Below, piece after piece: positions 17,027 through 26,378 of a stretch of DNA of 64,000 nucleotides. Made by a program: the position numbers and the translations under genes. This DNA is from Caldilineae bacterium (GTDB taxonomy: Bacteria > Chloroflexota > Anaerolineae > JAAEKA01). Position 1 is the first letter of the stretch. Each line of letters starts with the position of its first letter. The stretch lies in assembly GCA_020634555.1 (NCBI GenBank), contig JACKBK010000014.1, positions 12,727 to 76,726 on the forward strand, written 5' to 3'. The notes beneath the pieces are model-generated. The model saw nothing but the letters and a program-made list of their open reading frames with translations. It made no database searches and had not been told where the DNA came from.

Positions 17027-18478
17027 TTATGGGCGATCCAGAATCGCCTGAATGGCTTCATTGCCGTCATTGAGAGCCTTCTCCACATCAGCGTCCGCGC
17101 TGGCAAGCGCAGTGCCAACCGCTGTTTCGTAGGCGGTCTGTATCTCGATGAAGGACTTGTGCGCGAAATCCGTGCGGCCGATGGCGTTGAACTGCTCGGC
17201 TGCCTTGGCCACCGACGGAATGGCCTGCACCTCAGCCGACTCCTGCACTGACTTCAGCGCGGGGACCTGACCGGAGGTTGCCCAGTAGGCGCCGTTCTCC
17301 AGCAGGTACTTGATCATGGCATACGACTGCGCCTTGTTTGCCTCATCCGCACCTGTCGGGATCGAGAAGATATGCGAGTCGAACTTGACGGCCTGGTTGC
17401 CGTCCGGCGCCAACGAGTTGACAAAGGCGGTTTGGGTCAACGCGGCCACGTCCGGGTTGTCACGCATGAAACCGCCGGTCCAGGTGCCTTCCCACATGAA
17501 GGCCAACTGGTTGTTCTTGTAGAGATCGCCTGCCCACATCTTGCCCGGAACGGCCGGCGGTGCAACGTAGTACTTGTACATCAGGTCGTGCCAGTACTGA
17601 ATGGCAGCAATCGACTCGGGGCTGTTCAGCGTAGCCGTCTTGCCGTCTTCGCTGATGACGCTGCCGCCAAACTGCCACAGGGTCGTGGGAACGGTGTAGC
17701 GCGGCCAGGTGAACTCCATGCCCCAGACCTGGACGTTGTCTTTGTCGAAGCCCTCGTCGGTCGGGTGCTTGCCGTTGACATCGGTCGTGATCTGCTGTGC
17801 CCACTGGATGAACTCATCGCCGTTCGTGGGCAGGTTGTTGGGATCCAGGCCCGCATCCTCGATGACTTTAGTGTTGTACCACAGCAACCAGCCGTGGTTG
17901 TCGAAGGGCACAGCCATGGTCTGGCCATCAACCGTGATCTGGTTGATGAGCACATCGTTGAACTCGTCCTTGCCGATGCCGCTACTCGCAAAGAAATCCT
18001 CCATGGATTCCATCAGTCCCTCGGACGCCATCTGCGTAACTTCGGCGGCGTGGAAGATGACCATATCAGGTGGTGCGCCTGCCGCTACTGCAGTGGGATA
18101 CTTCTGGAAGAAGAGATCCCACGGAATGCCTTGCGACTCGAAGCAGGCGTCTGGATTGGCTGCGGCATACTGCTGGAGCATTTCGGCAAAGACAGCGCCG
18201 TCACTGCCAGTAAGTCCATGCCACAGTCTGACGGGGTTGTCGCACTGACCGAAGGTGTTGACAACCGGGGTGGGCTCCGGTGTGGGAGCGTTCGGATCAA
18301 GCGTTGGCTCTGCGGCAGTGTCAGCCGCAGCATCAGCAGGCGGGGCGGTGGCTTCAACTTGAGCCGTGTCACCGCCAGTTTGGGGGGCAGTGGCGGGGGC
18401 GGGTTCTGCGCCTCCGCAGGCGCTGACGAGCAGTGCCATCACCACCAGCAGGACCAGGGTCAACGACAACTTGCGCAT
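17027..18478 (-). CDS. Extracellular sugar-binding lipoprotein, family 1
   Basis: A 483-residue solute-binding protein. Signal peptide MRKLSLTLVLLVVMALLVSA with lipobox cysteine in VSACGG, then a Pro/Ala/Thr linker, then an alpha/beta two-lobe binding domain (VRLWHGLTGSDG, MWAGDLYKNNQLAFMWEGTW). It would capture arabino-oligosaccharides or arabinose outside the membrane and deliver them to the MalF/MalG-type permeases just downstream. AAAGGAG sits 7 nt before the ATG. A hairpin after the stop may raise its level relative to the permeases. Confidence 0.92.
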   Translation of the reverse strand: MRKLSLTLVLLVVMALLVSACGGAEPAPATAPQTGGDTAQVEATAPPADAAADTAAEPTLDPNAPTPEPTPVVNTFGQCDNPVRLWHGLTGSDGAVFAEMLQQYAAANPDACFESQGIPWDLFFQKYPTAVAAGAPPDMVIFHAAEVTQMASEGLMESMEDFFASSGIGKDEFNDVLINQITVDGQTMAVPFDNHGWLLWYNTKVIEDAGLDPNNLPTNGDEFIQWAQQITTDVNGKHPTDEGFDKDNVQVWGMEFTWPRYTVPTTLWQFGGSVISEDGKTATLNSPESIAAIQYWHDLMYKYYVAPPAVPGKMWAGDLYKNNQLAFMWEGTWTGGFMRDNPDVAALTQTAFVNSLAPDGNQAVKFDSHIFSIPTGADEANKAQSYAMIKYLLENGAYWATSGQVPALKSVQESAEVQAIPSVAKAAEQFNAIGRTDFAHKSFIEIQTAYETAVGTALASADADVEKALNDGNEAIQAILDRP

Positions 18479-18609
18479 GGTTCTTCTCCTTTATGCGTCA
18501 ACATGGAAACGGGGAAACAATCGACTGTTGAATTCAGCAGGCATTGCACTGCATTACAACCAGATTTGGGAAGGTCGGAGATACCGGGCACTCCGGTCGA
18601 GGAGTCGAT

Positions 18610-18630
18610 GCGCTGTGTGCGGCACAGCGC
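18610..18630 (-). terminator. Short hairpin directly after LacI-2 stop codon
   Basis: GCGCTGTG and CACAGCGC with a 5-base loop follow the LacI-2 stop without a gap. No strong T-run. It could be a weak terminator separating LacI-2 from the binding-protein gene, whose promoter would then lie in 18479-18609; I could not pick a convincing -35/-10 pair there. Confidence 0.45.
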
Positions 18631-19671
18631 TTATGCAGACTCTCGTACGATAAAGTGAAGGGGGACCTCGATACGGCGTGATGGCCCGTCGTATTCGCCT
18701 TCAATACGTTCGAACAGGGCTTTCGCCAAATGGGCGCCCATGTCGCCTGGGCTCTGGGCTATGGTCGTAAGCCGAGGTCGGACCCATGAAGCAGCGGGAA
18801 TATCGTCGAAACCAACGATGGCAACGTCATCCGGCACTCGCAGCCCGTGCTGCTGCACCGCCTGACCAACACCGATGGCCATCAGGTCGTTAGAGGCAAA
18901 GACCGCAGTAGGCGGCGTGGGCAGGTCCAGCAACTGTTGCATCGCTCGATACCCGCTGTCCGACGACCAATCGCCTAACTGCACGTATCCGGAAGGCAAT
19001 TCCAGACCGGCCCGTTGCATCGCTTCCTCGTAGGCATGACGCCGTCTCACAGACGCTTGATTGGGGCCTGCGACTCCGACAAACCCGATTCGGGTGTGCC
19101 CCCTGGTCTTGTGCAGCCAGCCAACCGCATCGCGTGTGGCTTTTTCGTCGTCGCTGAAAGCAACATCGACTTGCGGGTGGCTGACATGTTGCCCAATTGC
19201 GGCTACCATGACTCCCGTGCGGTCGATCAACTCCTGAATATCGTCATCAGTCAGATGATACGGCACGATGACAATCCCATCCACGGGACGCCGTATCACA
19301 GATTCCATAAAATGCTTTTCGCCCTCAATGGCATGGTCTGAGTTGGCGATGATGACGTCAGAGCGATGCTCATAAGCTGCGTCTTGTATAGCGCGAACTA
19401 TGGGATGATAGAAGGGATTGGTGATGTCGGCGATCATGACCGCGATCATATACGTCTTTGATCCGCGCAGGCTGCCGGCGTGCAGATTTGGATGGTAGCC
19501 CAACTCCTCGACCGCGCTTAGCACACGCTGGCGAGTGGCTTCACCAATCGGTATGGGGTTGTCAGAATCGTTGAGGACACGCGAGACGGTGCTTTGCGAA
19601 ACGTTGGCAAGCTGGGCCACATCACGCATAGTTACCGTTGTACGGCTTGACTTGCGGTTAGTGAGTGACAT
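18631..19671 (-). CDS. LacI-family transcriptional regulator (LacI-2)
   Basis: A 346-residue repressor. Helix-turn-helix VTMRDVAQLANVSQSTVSRV, hinge YHPNLHAGSLRG, and a sugar-sensing domain with VASNDLMA-type and VGFDDIPAAS motifs; C-terminus LHFIVRESA. It heads the minus-strand arabinan locus and is divergent from the two-component system. The ATG at 19671 (MSLTNRK) fits the family start, but the Shine-Dalgarno is poor and an upstream TTG is possible. It likely represses the importer and glycosidases downstream, and perhaps its own promoter. Confidence 0.92.
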   Translation of the reverse strand: MSLTNRKSSRTTVTMRDVAQLANVSQSTVSRVLNDSDNPIPIGEATRQRVLSAVEELGYHPNLHAGSLRGSKTYMIAVMIADITNPFYHPIVRAIQDAAYEHRSDVIIANSDHAIEGEKHFMESVIRRPVDGIVIVPYHLTDDDIQELIDRTGVMVAAIGQHVSHPQVDVAFSDDEKATRDAVGWLHKTRGHTRIGFVGVAGPNQASVRRRHAYEEAMQRAGLELPSGYVQLGDWSSDSGYRAMQQLLDLPTPPTAVFASNDLMAIGVGQAVQQHGLRVPDDVAIVGFDDIPAASWVRPRLTTIAQSPGDMGAHLAKALFERIEGEYDGPSRRIEVPLHFIVRESA

Positions 19672-19806
19672 GATGGAGAGAAGAAACTCGTCACTTTCGC
19701 AGTGCGTTGCGGGGTGTCTGTCGATGACTTCGAATAAGGACGCTACAATCCCAAACCCATTCAATAATCCAAAATCAGTGCTATGCAATCGTATGCTGTG
19801 TTTCGA

Positions 19807-19835
19807 AGTTTAGCACAGGAATGCATCGATGTCAA
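19807..19835 (-). promoter_or_regulatory. Promoter of LacI-2 with AGGAATGCAT in its spacer
   Basis: TTGACA (19830-19835), 17 bases, TAAACT (19807-19812) on the minus strand. The spacer contains AGGAATGCAT (plus-strand 19817-19826), a ten-base word repeated in the divergent promoter. It may be a regulator-binding site. Confidence 0.75.
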
Positions 19836-19875
19836 TAGGCAAATTTTCGTGAATCAGGTCGCATCTCAAAACACC

Positions 19876-19904
19876 TTGACGCCGTAAGGAATGCATGTTA
19901 TCAT
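19876..19904 (+). promoter_or_regulatory. Promoter of the two-component system with AGGAATGCAT in its spacer
   Basis: TTGACG (19876-19881), 17 bases, TATCAT (19899-19904). The spacer holds AGGAATGCAT (19887-19896), 70 bp from the copy in the divergent LacI-2 promoter. Confidence 0.75.
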
Positions 19905-19910
19905 ATTCCG

Positions 19911-20220
19911 TGAACGATGCCGGGAACGTTATCATCTGGATTAATCGCAGACCGGTCCGTCTCCGTTCTACCCGGGACCAACACCCGCCTGCTCAAACAA
20001 GACCTCCTGTGCCGATCCTTGGGGTCGGCTTCCTGACCAGACTTCGCCTACCGCTCTTTTAGCTGCTACGACAATCCTTCTACCCTCATAGACGAGGAAC
20101 CGCTGTGAGCGAACTTGCTTGATTTGAGGTAAGCCCTTCATCTATTGATGCGGTTTCGCATACCGTTTGGGCAGCCGTTTGCAATGATGCTCACGCTATC
20201 GATTTCACCGGGAGTACGCT
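19911..20220 (+). other. Long 5' untranslated leader of the response regulator mRNA
   Basis: If the promoter at 19876-19904 is used, the mRNA has a leader of about 310 nt with no convincing open reading frame. A small hairpin (GCCGATCC/GGGGTCGGC, about 20011-20029) is the only structure I noticed. No known riboswitch motif was recognised. Confidence 0.4.
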
Positions 20221-21813
20221 ATGTCCTACAAGGTGTTTTTTGTCGAAGATGAGATCGTGACACGCGAGGGGATTCGCGACCGTGTGAACTGGCGCGCCAA
20301 CGGATTCGAGCTGTGCGGGGAGGCGCCTGACGGCGAGATCGCGTTGCCGATGCTGCAAACGCTGCGGCCCGACGTGCTGATCACCGACATCAAGATGCCG
20401 TTCATGGACGGGCTGGAACTGTCCAGGATCGTGCGTGAGCGGCTGCCCGAAACCAAAATCATCATCCTGAGCGGCCACGACGAGTTCGACTACGCCCAGG
20501 CTGCCATCAAGCTGGGCGTCACCGAATACCTGCTCAAGCCGGTGACGGTGCAAGACATCCAGAAGTCGCTGCGCCAGGTAGCCGCCGAGCTGGACCACGA
20601 GCGGCAGCAGCGCGAGGACATGAACCGGCTGCGCTCGCAGGTGCAACAAACCCGAGCAAGCCAGCAGGAGCGGCTGTTGCTGGACCTGGTGGTGGGAGCG
20701 GTGTCGTCGGCGCAGGCCATTGAACGAGCCGAGCAGCTCGACCTCGATCTGGTGGCACGGACCTATCTGGTCGCGGTGATCAAGATCGAAACGGTAGACC
20801 CGGCAGCGCAGTTCAACTACCACGCGTTCTCGCACACGTTCAACGAGGTGGCGCACCTGGTCGAACGCGACCCCGATGTCTTCCTGATCAAGAAAGACCT
20901 GGAAGAGTTGGTCCTGATCGTTAAGGGAGAAACCGGCGACGCGGCAACTGCAAAATATCGCGAGCTACACAGCCAGATCGAACATCAGACCAGCCAGGCA
21001 GGCTGCACGCTGGTGATGAGCAGCGGAACGCCAAAACGCAGGATTACCGACATCTGCGCCTCGTTCGTGGAGGCGCTGGCCAGGCAGCGGGACGTTGCTC
21101 ACCAAAACGGACACATGAACGGCGTCAGCAAGGCCGAGCTGCTGATGATCAACCAATCGGCTGTGGATGGCATCCTGCGCTGCGGCGTGAAGGCCGATGT
21201 GGAAGGTTTCTTCGACACTTTCATCCGCCCGCTGGGCGAGACCGTCCTGGGTTCTTCCATCGTCAGGAACTACATCCTGATGGACGTCGTGCTGACCACC
21301 GCCAACTTCCTCAACGACCTGGGGGGCAATGTCGAGCATATTCTCCCCGACCTCGAAGAAATCGCCAGAATTGGCCGGATCGAGGAGATCCGGCAGCAGG
21401 TGCGGACCATCCTGCTGGCTGCCATGGCGTATCGCGATGCGCAGGCCAACAGCCAGCACGCGGCCGCGATCCAACAGGCGTGTACCTACATCGACACCCA
21501 CTACAACGACACCAACCTCTCACTGCCCGAGGTAGCGGGCCAGGTGCATCTCAGCCCATCGCACTTTTGTACGGTGTTCAGCAAGGAAACAGGCCAGTCA
21601 TTCAAGGAGTACCTGACTGAGATACGCATTCAGCGGGCGCGCGAGCTGCTGCGTACCACCTCACTGCGGTCCTTCGAGATCTCCGACCAGATCGGCTACG
21701 GTGATCCGCACTACTTCAGCTACGTTTTTCGCAAGCACACCGGGACGACGCCGACGGCGTTTCGCTCGCAGGCGCAGGAAGACGCTGCAGATGAGGAGCA
21801 ACGGGTATGTTAA
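20221..21813 (+). CDS. AraC-type response regulator (YesN-like)
   Basis: A 530-residue regulator. The N-terminal receiver domain (about 1-125) shows the acidic pocket in FFVEDE, phospho-acceptor D56 (VLITDIKMP) and the conserved lysine in YLLKPV. A linker of about 270 residues follows, then a C-terminal AraC/XylS double helix-turn-helix (about 425-520; HLSPSHFCTVFSKETGQSF, IGYGDPHYFSYVFRKHTG). GGGAG precedes the ATG. It overlaps the kinase gene by 7 bp. The pair lies directly upstream of a furanose ABC importer, so it probably switches that importer on in response to an extracellular sugar. Confidence 0.95.
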   Translation: MSYKVFFVEDEIVTREGIRDRVNWRANGFELCGEAPDGEIALPMLQTLRPDVLITDIKMPFMDGLELSRIVRERLPETKIIILSGHDEFDYAQAAIKLGVTEYLLKPVTVQDIQKSLRQVAAELDHERQQREDMNRLRSQVQQTRASQQERLLLDLVVGAVSSAQAIERAEQLDLDLVARTYLVAVIKIETVDPAAQFNYHAFSHTFNEVAHLVERDPDVFLIKKDLEELVLIVKGETGDAATAKYRELHSQIEHQTSQAGCTLVMSSGTPKRRITDICASFVEALARQRDVAHQNGHMNGVSKAELLMINQSAVDGILRCGVKADVEGFFDTFIRPLGETVLGSSIVRNYILMDVVLTTANFLNDLGGNVEHILPDLEEIARIGRIEEIRQQVRTILLAAMAYRDAQANSQHAAAIQQACTYIDTHYNDTNLSLPEVAGQVHLSPSHFCTVFSKETGQSFKEYLTEIRIQRARELLRTTSLRSFEISDQIGYGDPHYFSYVFRKHTGTTPTAFRSQAQEDAADEEQRVC

Positions 21814-23426
21814 ACGAGACCTTGCAGGCTGACCTGCCGCAGCGAGAGAAGAATCGTTGGTCCGAGATCGAAACCACGGGCTGGCTGCCTGTGCGTCTGC
21901 TGCGCCGGCTGGCCGATGGCATCGCCGCGCTGAACTTCTCCATTCGCATCAAGATTCTGGTCGCGCTGGGCATAGTCATCCTGATGCTGGGGAGCACCAA
22001 CGCGCTCTTGATGTGGCAGATGATGAACTACAGCCGCCGCTACGACACAATCATCCAGAACATCATGACTGCCAACAGCATCAACGGCTACATCAAGCCG
22101 GCCATCGACACCGAGATGTGGAACGTGGTTGCCGGCAAGACGGAGTTCGTCGATGGCCGGCAATACGACATCATCGCCGAGGTTGATGACAAGCTGCGCT
22201 GGATGTCGCAGCACGCGGCTTCCGACGAGGGGCGCATCCAGGTCGAGATCATTATGCGCACCATGAAGACCCTGACCCACTACGTCGATCTGATGGGCGC
22301 GCAGGTGGCGCAGGGCAGCAGCGTGGCCGAGAACGAGGCGGTGCTGGAGAACATCCGCGGCGTGTCCGAGGTGGTCGAGGACGTGGTACAGGAGTACGTG
22401 CTGTTCGAGGTCAACGAGGCGGCCAAACAGTACGAGGTCATGCACGCCGGGCTGGCGCGCTGGGAGCTGTTCTACGTCATCTTGTTGGTCGTGGTAGTCG
22501 GATTCTCGTTCGCGGCTGCCTGGGCTATCTCGCGCAGCATCTACATCCCCATCAAGCGCCTGCACGACGTAACCACGACGATCACCAAGGATGACCTGAA
22601 GGCGTTGGTGACCCGCGAGAACGCCGATGAGATCACCGAGCTGGGCCTGAGCTTCAACATCATGATCGGCCGCATCCGCGAGCTGCTGGACTCGAAGGTG
22701 CGCGAGCAGGAAAGCCTGAAGAAGGCCGAGCTGCGCGCGCTGCAAGCGCAGATCAACCCGCATTTCCTCTACAACACCCTGGATACCATCATCTGGATGG
22801 CCGAGGGAGGCCAGACCGACCAGGTGGTGCAACTGGTCAGCGCGCTCTCCAGCTTCTTCCGCATCAGCCTGAGCAAGGGCAAGGACTGGATTACTATCGG
22901 CGAGGAGATCGAGCGCACCCGCAGCTACCTGAAGATCCAGAAGATGCGCTACCGCGACATTCTCGACTACCGGATCGAGGCAGACAAGGATGTATTAGGC
23001 TACACGATCCTGAAGCTGATCCTGCAGCCGCTGGTGGAAAACGCGCTGTACCACGGCATCAAGAACAAGCGTAACGGCGGCATGATCACCGTGCGCGCCA
23101 AGCGCCGGGGCGACGATGAGATCCTGCTGGAGGTCGAGGACAACGGCATCGGCTTTGCGCCGGAGACGTTAGCCCGCGTGCAGGCACAGATGCGCGAGGA
23201 CTCGGACGAGATACGCCTGGAAACCGGCTTTGGGATCGACAACGTGAACCAACGAATCCGGCTGTACTATGGACGCCAGTACGGCCTGTCCATCGACAGC
23301 CAATACCTGGCCGGTACCCGAGTTACCCTGGTGATCCCTGCCAAGTCTGAGGATGTCGTCGAAATAAAACAAACCAGAATCAAAAGAAATCGAACCATGG
23401 TCATGGGAACCGAGACTGCGCTGTGA
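21807..23426 (+). CDS. Sensor histidine kinase (YesM-like)
   Basis: A 539-residue membrane kinase. Two membrane segments (about 50-72 and 220-242) enclose a periplasmic sensor domain; a HAMP domain follows (IPIKRLHDVTTTITKDDL). The His-kinase domain of the YesM type has phospho-acceptor H319 (QINPHFLYNTLD), then the ATPase with N-box LVENALYHGIKN and G-box DNGIGFAPE. GAGGAG precedes the ATG. Cognate to the preceding AraC-type regulator, and sensing may involve the binding protein encoded next. Confidence 0.95.
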   Translation: MLNETLQADLPQREKNRWSEIETTGWLPVRLLRRLADGIAALNFSIRIKILVALGIVILMLGSTNALLMWQMMNYSRRYDTIIQNIMTANSINGYIKPAIDTEMWNVVAGKTEFVDGRQYDIIAEVDDKLRWMSQHAASDEGRIQVEIIMRTMKTLTHYVDLMGAQVAQGSSVAENEAVLENIRGVSEVVEDVVQEYVLFEVNEAAKQYEVMHAGLARWELFYVILLVVVVGFSFAAAWAISRSIYIPIKRLHDVTTTITKDDLKALVTRENADEITELGLSFNIMIGRIRELLDSKVREQESLKKAELRALQAQINPHFLYNTLDTIIWMAEGGQTDQVVQLVSALSSFFRISLSKGKDWITIGEEIERTRSYLKIQKMRYRDILDYRIEADKDVLGYTILKLILQPLVENALYHGIKNKRNGGMITVRAKRRGDDEILLEVEDNGIGFAPETLARVQAQMREDSDEIRLETGFGIDNVNQRIRLYYGRQYGLSIDSQYLAGTRVTLVIPAKSEDVVEIKQTRIKRNRTMVMGTETAL

Positions 23427-23583
23427 AACCGGCGATAAATCCCAACCCTCTGCCAACGATATTCCATTGAGGTTTGTCCGGCTTCACTATACACTGGAGC
23501 AGTAACGATGGCACTTCGGAAACGCCGAGTGCCAACCACTGAGCACCCCGGCTCCACCACATATCTCAAAGGAGAGAGAAACC

Positions 23584-24606
23584 ATGAAAGGCTCGAAAAT
23601 CCTGCTGGTTGCGGTCATCGTCGTCCTGCTGGCAGCCATGGTTGGTTGTGCGGCTCCCGCTGCAGCGCCTGCCTCCGACAGCACGGCGCAACAGCCCGCA
23701 GCCGACACCCAGGCATCGGACACCCAGGCCCAAAAGACCTACAAGGACCTGGTCGTGGGCTACGCCCAGCTTGGCGCCGAGAGTGAATGGCGAACAGCCA
23801 ACACCGCATCCATCAAAGAGACCGCTGACGAACTTGGGGTCACGCTGAAATTCTCCGACGCACAGCAGAAGCAGGAGAACCAGATCAAGGCGATCCGCTC
23901 GTTCATCGCCCAGGGCGTTGACGTCATCGGCGTGCCGCCGGTGGTTGAGACCGGGTGGGAGACCGTCTTCCGCGAGGCCCAGGATGCCGGCATTCCGATC
24001 ATCCTGGTGGACCGCCGCGCAGACGTGCCCGAGGATCTGTACGTGTCCTACCTCGGCTCTGACTTCGTGGAAGAAGGCCGCAAGGCTGGCAACGAGATGA
24101 ACAAGCTGCTGCCCGATGGCGGCAAGATTGTGGAACTGGTCGGCACCGTCGGTTCGGCGCCTGCCAACGACCGCTACTCCGGCTTCCGCGAGACCGTGAA
24201 TTCCAACATCGAGATCTTGGACTCGCAGTCTGGTGACTTCACCCGTGCCAAGGGCAAGGAAGTCATGGAAGCCTTCCTGAAGAAGTACGGCGATGAGATT
24301 CAGGGTCTCTATGCCCACAACGACGACATGGCACTGGGCGCGATCCAGGCGATTGAAGAATATGGCCTGAAGCCCGGTGAGGACATCAAGATCGTGTCGA
24401 TCGACGCAGTGCGCGGCGCCTTCCAGGCCATGATCGACGGGACGCTGAACGTGACCGTCGAGTGCAACCCGCTGCTGGGACCGCAGTTCTACGACCTAGC
24501 GCTGAAGGTTGCCAACGGCGAGGAAGTTCCGAAATGGCTGCCCTCGGCCGAAAGCGTGTACTACCCGGACAACGCCGAAGAGGTTCTGCCGACCCGCCAG
24601 TACTAG
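23584..24606 (+). CDS. ytfQ: Furanose-type sugar-binding lipoprotein (YtfQ-like)
   Basis: A 340-residue RbsB-family binding protein. Signal with lipobox cysteine C22 (AAMVGCAAP), then the binding domain. The segments ESEWRTANTASIKE, FSDAQQKQENQIKAIRSFIA and VVETGWETV are hallmarks of E. coli YtfQ, the galactofuranose-binding protein. Homologues have been assigned to arabinose uptake (AraUVWZ in Shewanella) and to fructose uptake in Bifidobacterium, so the substrate is a furanose-form sugar that cannot be fixed here; L-arabinofuranose fits the neighbouring arabinan locus. AAAGGAG precedes the ATG. Confidence 0.93.
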   Translation: MKGSKILLVAVIVVLLAAMVGCAAPAAAPASDSTAQQPAADTQASDTQAQKTYKDLVVGYAQLGAESEWRTANTASIKETADELGVTLKFSDAQQKQENQIKAIRSFIAQGVDVIGVPPVVETGWETVFREAQDAGIPIILVDRRADVPEDLYVSYLGSDFVEEGRKAGNEMNKLLPDGGKIVELVGTVGSAPANDRYSGFRETVNSNIEILDSQSGDFTRAKGKEVMEAFLKKYGDEIQGLYAHNDDMALGAIQAIEEYGLKPGEDIKIVSIDAVRGAFQAMIDGTLNVTVECNPLLGPQFYDLALKVANGEEVPKWLPSAESVYYPDNAEEVLPTRQY

Positions 24607-24658
24607 CCGTGAAGGCCGTTTCGCAGGCAAGAACAGCCTCGAACATGTGATGTGAAAG

Positions 24659-24697
24659 CAAGGAGCGGTGCAGTGGCGAACGTTGCACCGCTCCTTG
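24659..24697 (+). terminator. Stem-loop after ytfQ
   Basis: Arms CAAGGAGCGGTGCA and TGCACCGCTCCTTG around an 11-base loop, 53 bp after the ytfQ stop. No T-run follows, so partial termination or 3'-end protection of the binding-protein mRNA is more likely than full termination. Confidence 0.7.
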
Positions 24698-24721
24698 TCT
24701 AGGAAGCTGTGTGAACAGCCC

Positions 24722-24816
24722 CTCCAGACTTCGGAAGTCGCCGCAACACATTGAAAGGTGCGGCTTCCGGCAGATAAGCGGTTTCGATCCTTTGCCGGCG
24801 ACTTCCGAAGTCTCCG
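24722..24816. repeat. Interspersed palindromic element, GACTTCCGANGTC family (copy 3)
   Basis: Left arm GACTTCGGAAGTCGCCG and right arm CGGCGACTTCCGAAGTC enclose about 60 bp. The arms match copy 2 (13440-13530) almost base for base; the centre differs. It lies between ytfQ and ytfR. Confidence 0.75.
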
Positions 24817-24855
24817 GAACACCACCAGACCGCTTGTGAAAGGTGATGCGAAGCC

Positions 24856-26376
24856 ATGGCAGACTCCGATCAAGTCATCCTGACGATGAAGGGAATCTCC
24901 AGAGCATTCCCGGGAGTTCAGGCGCTACAGGACGTTGACTTCAACCTGAGGCGCGGCGAGATTCACGCCTTGATGGGTGAGAACGGCGCCGGCAAGTCAA
25001 CGCTGATCAAGGTGCTCACCGGCGTGGAAGCGCCGGACACGGGGGTGATCACCCTGGAGGACAAAGAGGTCCAGGTCCGGTCGCCGCAGCATGCCCAGGA
25101 ACTGGGCATCAGCACCGTGTATCAGGAGATCAACCTGTGCCCCAACCTGACCGTGGCCGAGAACATCCTCATCGGCCGCGAGCCGCGCCGCACCGGCCGC
25201 ATCGACTGGAAACGGATGAACGCCCAGGCAGTTGATATCCTGGAGCGCGTGGACATCGGCATCGACGTGACGCAGACGCTGGGATCTTATTCGGTGGCCA
25301 TCCAGCAGATGGTTGCCATTGTGCGGGCGCTGGACGTTGCTTCGACCAAGATCCTAATCCTGGATGAGCCTACCTCCAGCCTGGACACGTACGAGACCGA
25401 CCAGCTTTTCAGCGTGATGCGCAAGTTGAAAGGCCAGGGAACCGCCATCATCTTCATCACCCATTTCATCGACCAAGTGTATGAGATTTCTGACCGCATC
25501 ACCATCCTGCGCAACGGCAAGCTGGTCGGAGATTACGACACCAACTCGCTGACTCACCTGGAACTGGTGTCCAACATGCTGGGGCGCACGTTGGTGGAAC
25601 TGGACAGCGTTTCCAAATCCCGGTCGAAACTTGTCGCCGACGGTCACACATCGGACCCGGTGATGCAGGCGAGGCAGTTGGGCAGCACCGGAGCTATCGA
25701 CCCCTTCGATCTCGACCTGTACGAGGGCGAAGTGGTTGGATTTGCCGGCCTGCTCGGCTCCGGACGCACGGAGATCGCGAACCTGCTCTTCGGCGTTGAC
25801 AAGCCGGACCACGGCACCCTGGCCTACAACGGCAAGGCGGTCAAGAAGTTCTCACCGCTGTCGTCCATTGAGCGCGGCGTAGCACTGAGTCCCGAAGACC
25901 GCAAGGCCGCAGGGATCGTGGACGAGCTGTCAGTGCGCGAGAACATCGTGCTGGCCATGCAGGCCAACCGCGGCTGGTTGCGCTATCTCAGCAGCGCCAA
26001 ACAAACCGAGATCGCCGACAAGTACATCAAGATGCTCAACATCGTGACGCCCTCGCCTGAGCAGCCGGTCAAGAACCTGAGCGGCGGCAACCAGCAGAAG
26101 GTCATTCTGGCGCGCTGGCTGGCGACCAATCCACAGGTGCTGATTTTGGACGAACCGACCCGCGGCATCGATGTAGGAGCCAAGACCGAGATCCAGAAGC
26201 TCGTGGTATCGCTGGCCGAGGAGGGCAAGACGTGTATCTTCATCTCCTCCGAGCTGGAAGAGGTGCTGCGCACCAGCGACAGAATCGTCGTGTTGCGCGA
26301 CCAGGAGAAGATCACCGAGCTGACGGGCGACGAGATGAACGAAACCCTCATCATGCAGACGATTGCAGGTAGCTAG
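24856..26376 (+). CDS. ytfR: Sugar ABC transporter ATPase, double-domain (YtfR-like)
   Basis: A 506-residue cytoplasmic ATPase with two nucleotide-binding domains. The first has Walker A GENGAGKST and Walker B ILILDEPTSS. The second has a degenerate Walker A (GLLGSGRTE), signature LSGGNQQKV and Walker B VLILDEPTRG. This is the RbsA/YtfR pattern. It energises the two permeases that follow. AAAGGTGA lies upstream of the ATG. Confidence 0.95.
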   Translation: MADSDQVILTMKGISRAFPGVQALQDVDFNLRRGEIHALMGENGAGKSTLIKVLTGVEAPDTGVITLEDKEVQVRSPQHAQELGISTVYQEINLCPNLTVAENILIGREPRRTGRIDWKRMNAQAVDILERVDIGIDVTQTLGSYSVAIQQMVAIVRALDVASTKILILDEPTSSLDTYETDQLFSVMRKLKGQGTAIIFITHFIDQVYEISDRITILRNGKLVGDYDTNSLTHLELVSNMLGRTLVELDSVSKSRSKLVADGHTSDPVMQARQLGSTGAIDPFDLDLYEGEVVGFAGLLGSGRTEIANLLFGVDKPDHGTLAYNGKAVKKFSPLSSIERGVALSPEDRKAAGIVDELSVRENIVLAMQANRGWLRYLSSAKQTEIADKYIKMLNIVTPSPEQPVKNLSGGNQQKVILARWLATNPQVLILDEPTRGIDVGAKTEIQKLVVSLAEEGKTCIFISSELEEVLRTSDRIVVLRDQEKITELTGDEMNETLIMQTIAGS

Positions 26377-26378
26377 CC

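Noticed and set aside
19911..20220. A riboswitch in the long leader of the response regulator
   Set aside because: No known aptamer motif or strong paired structure with a terminator was visible.
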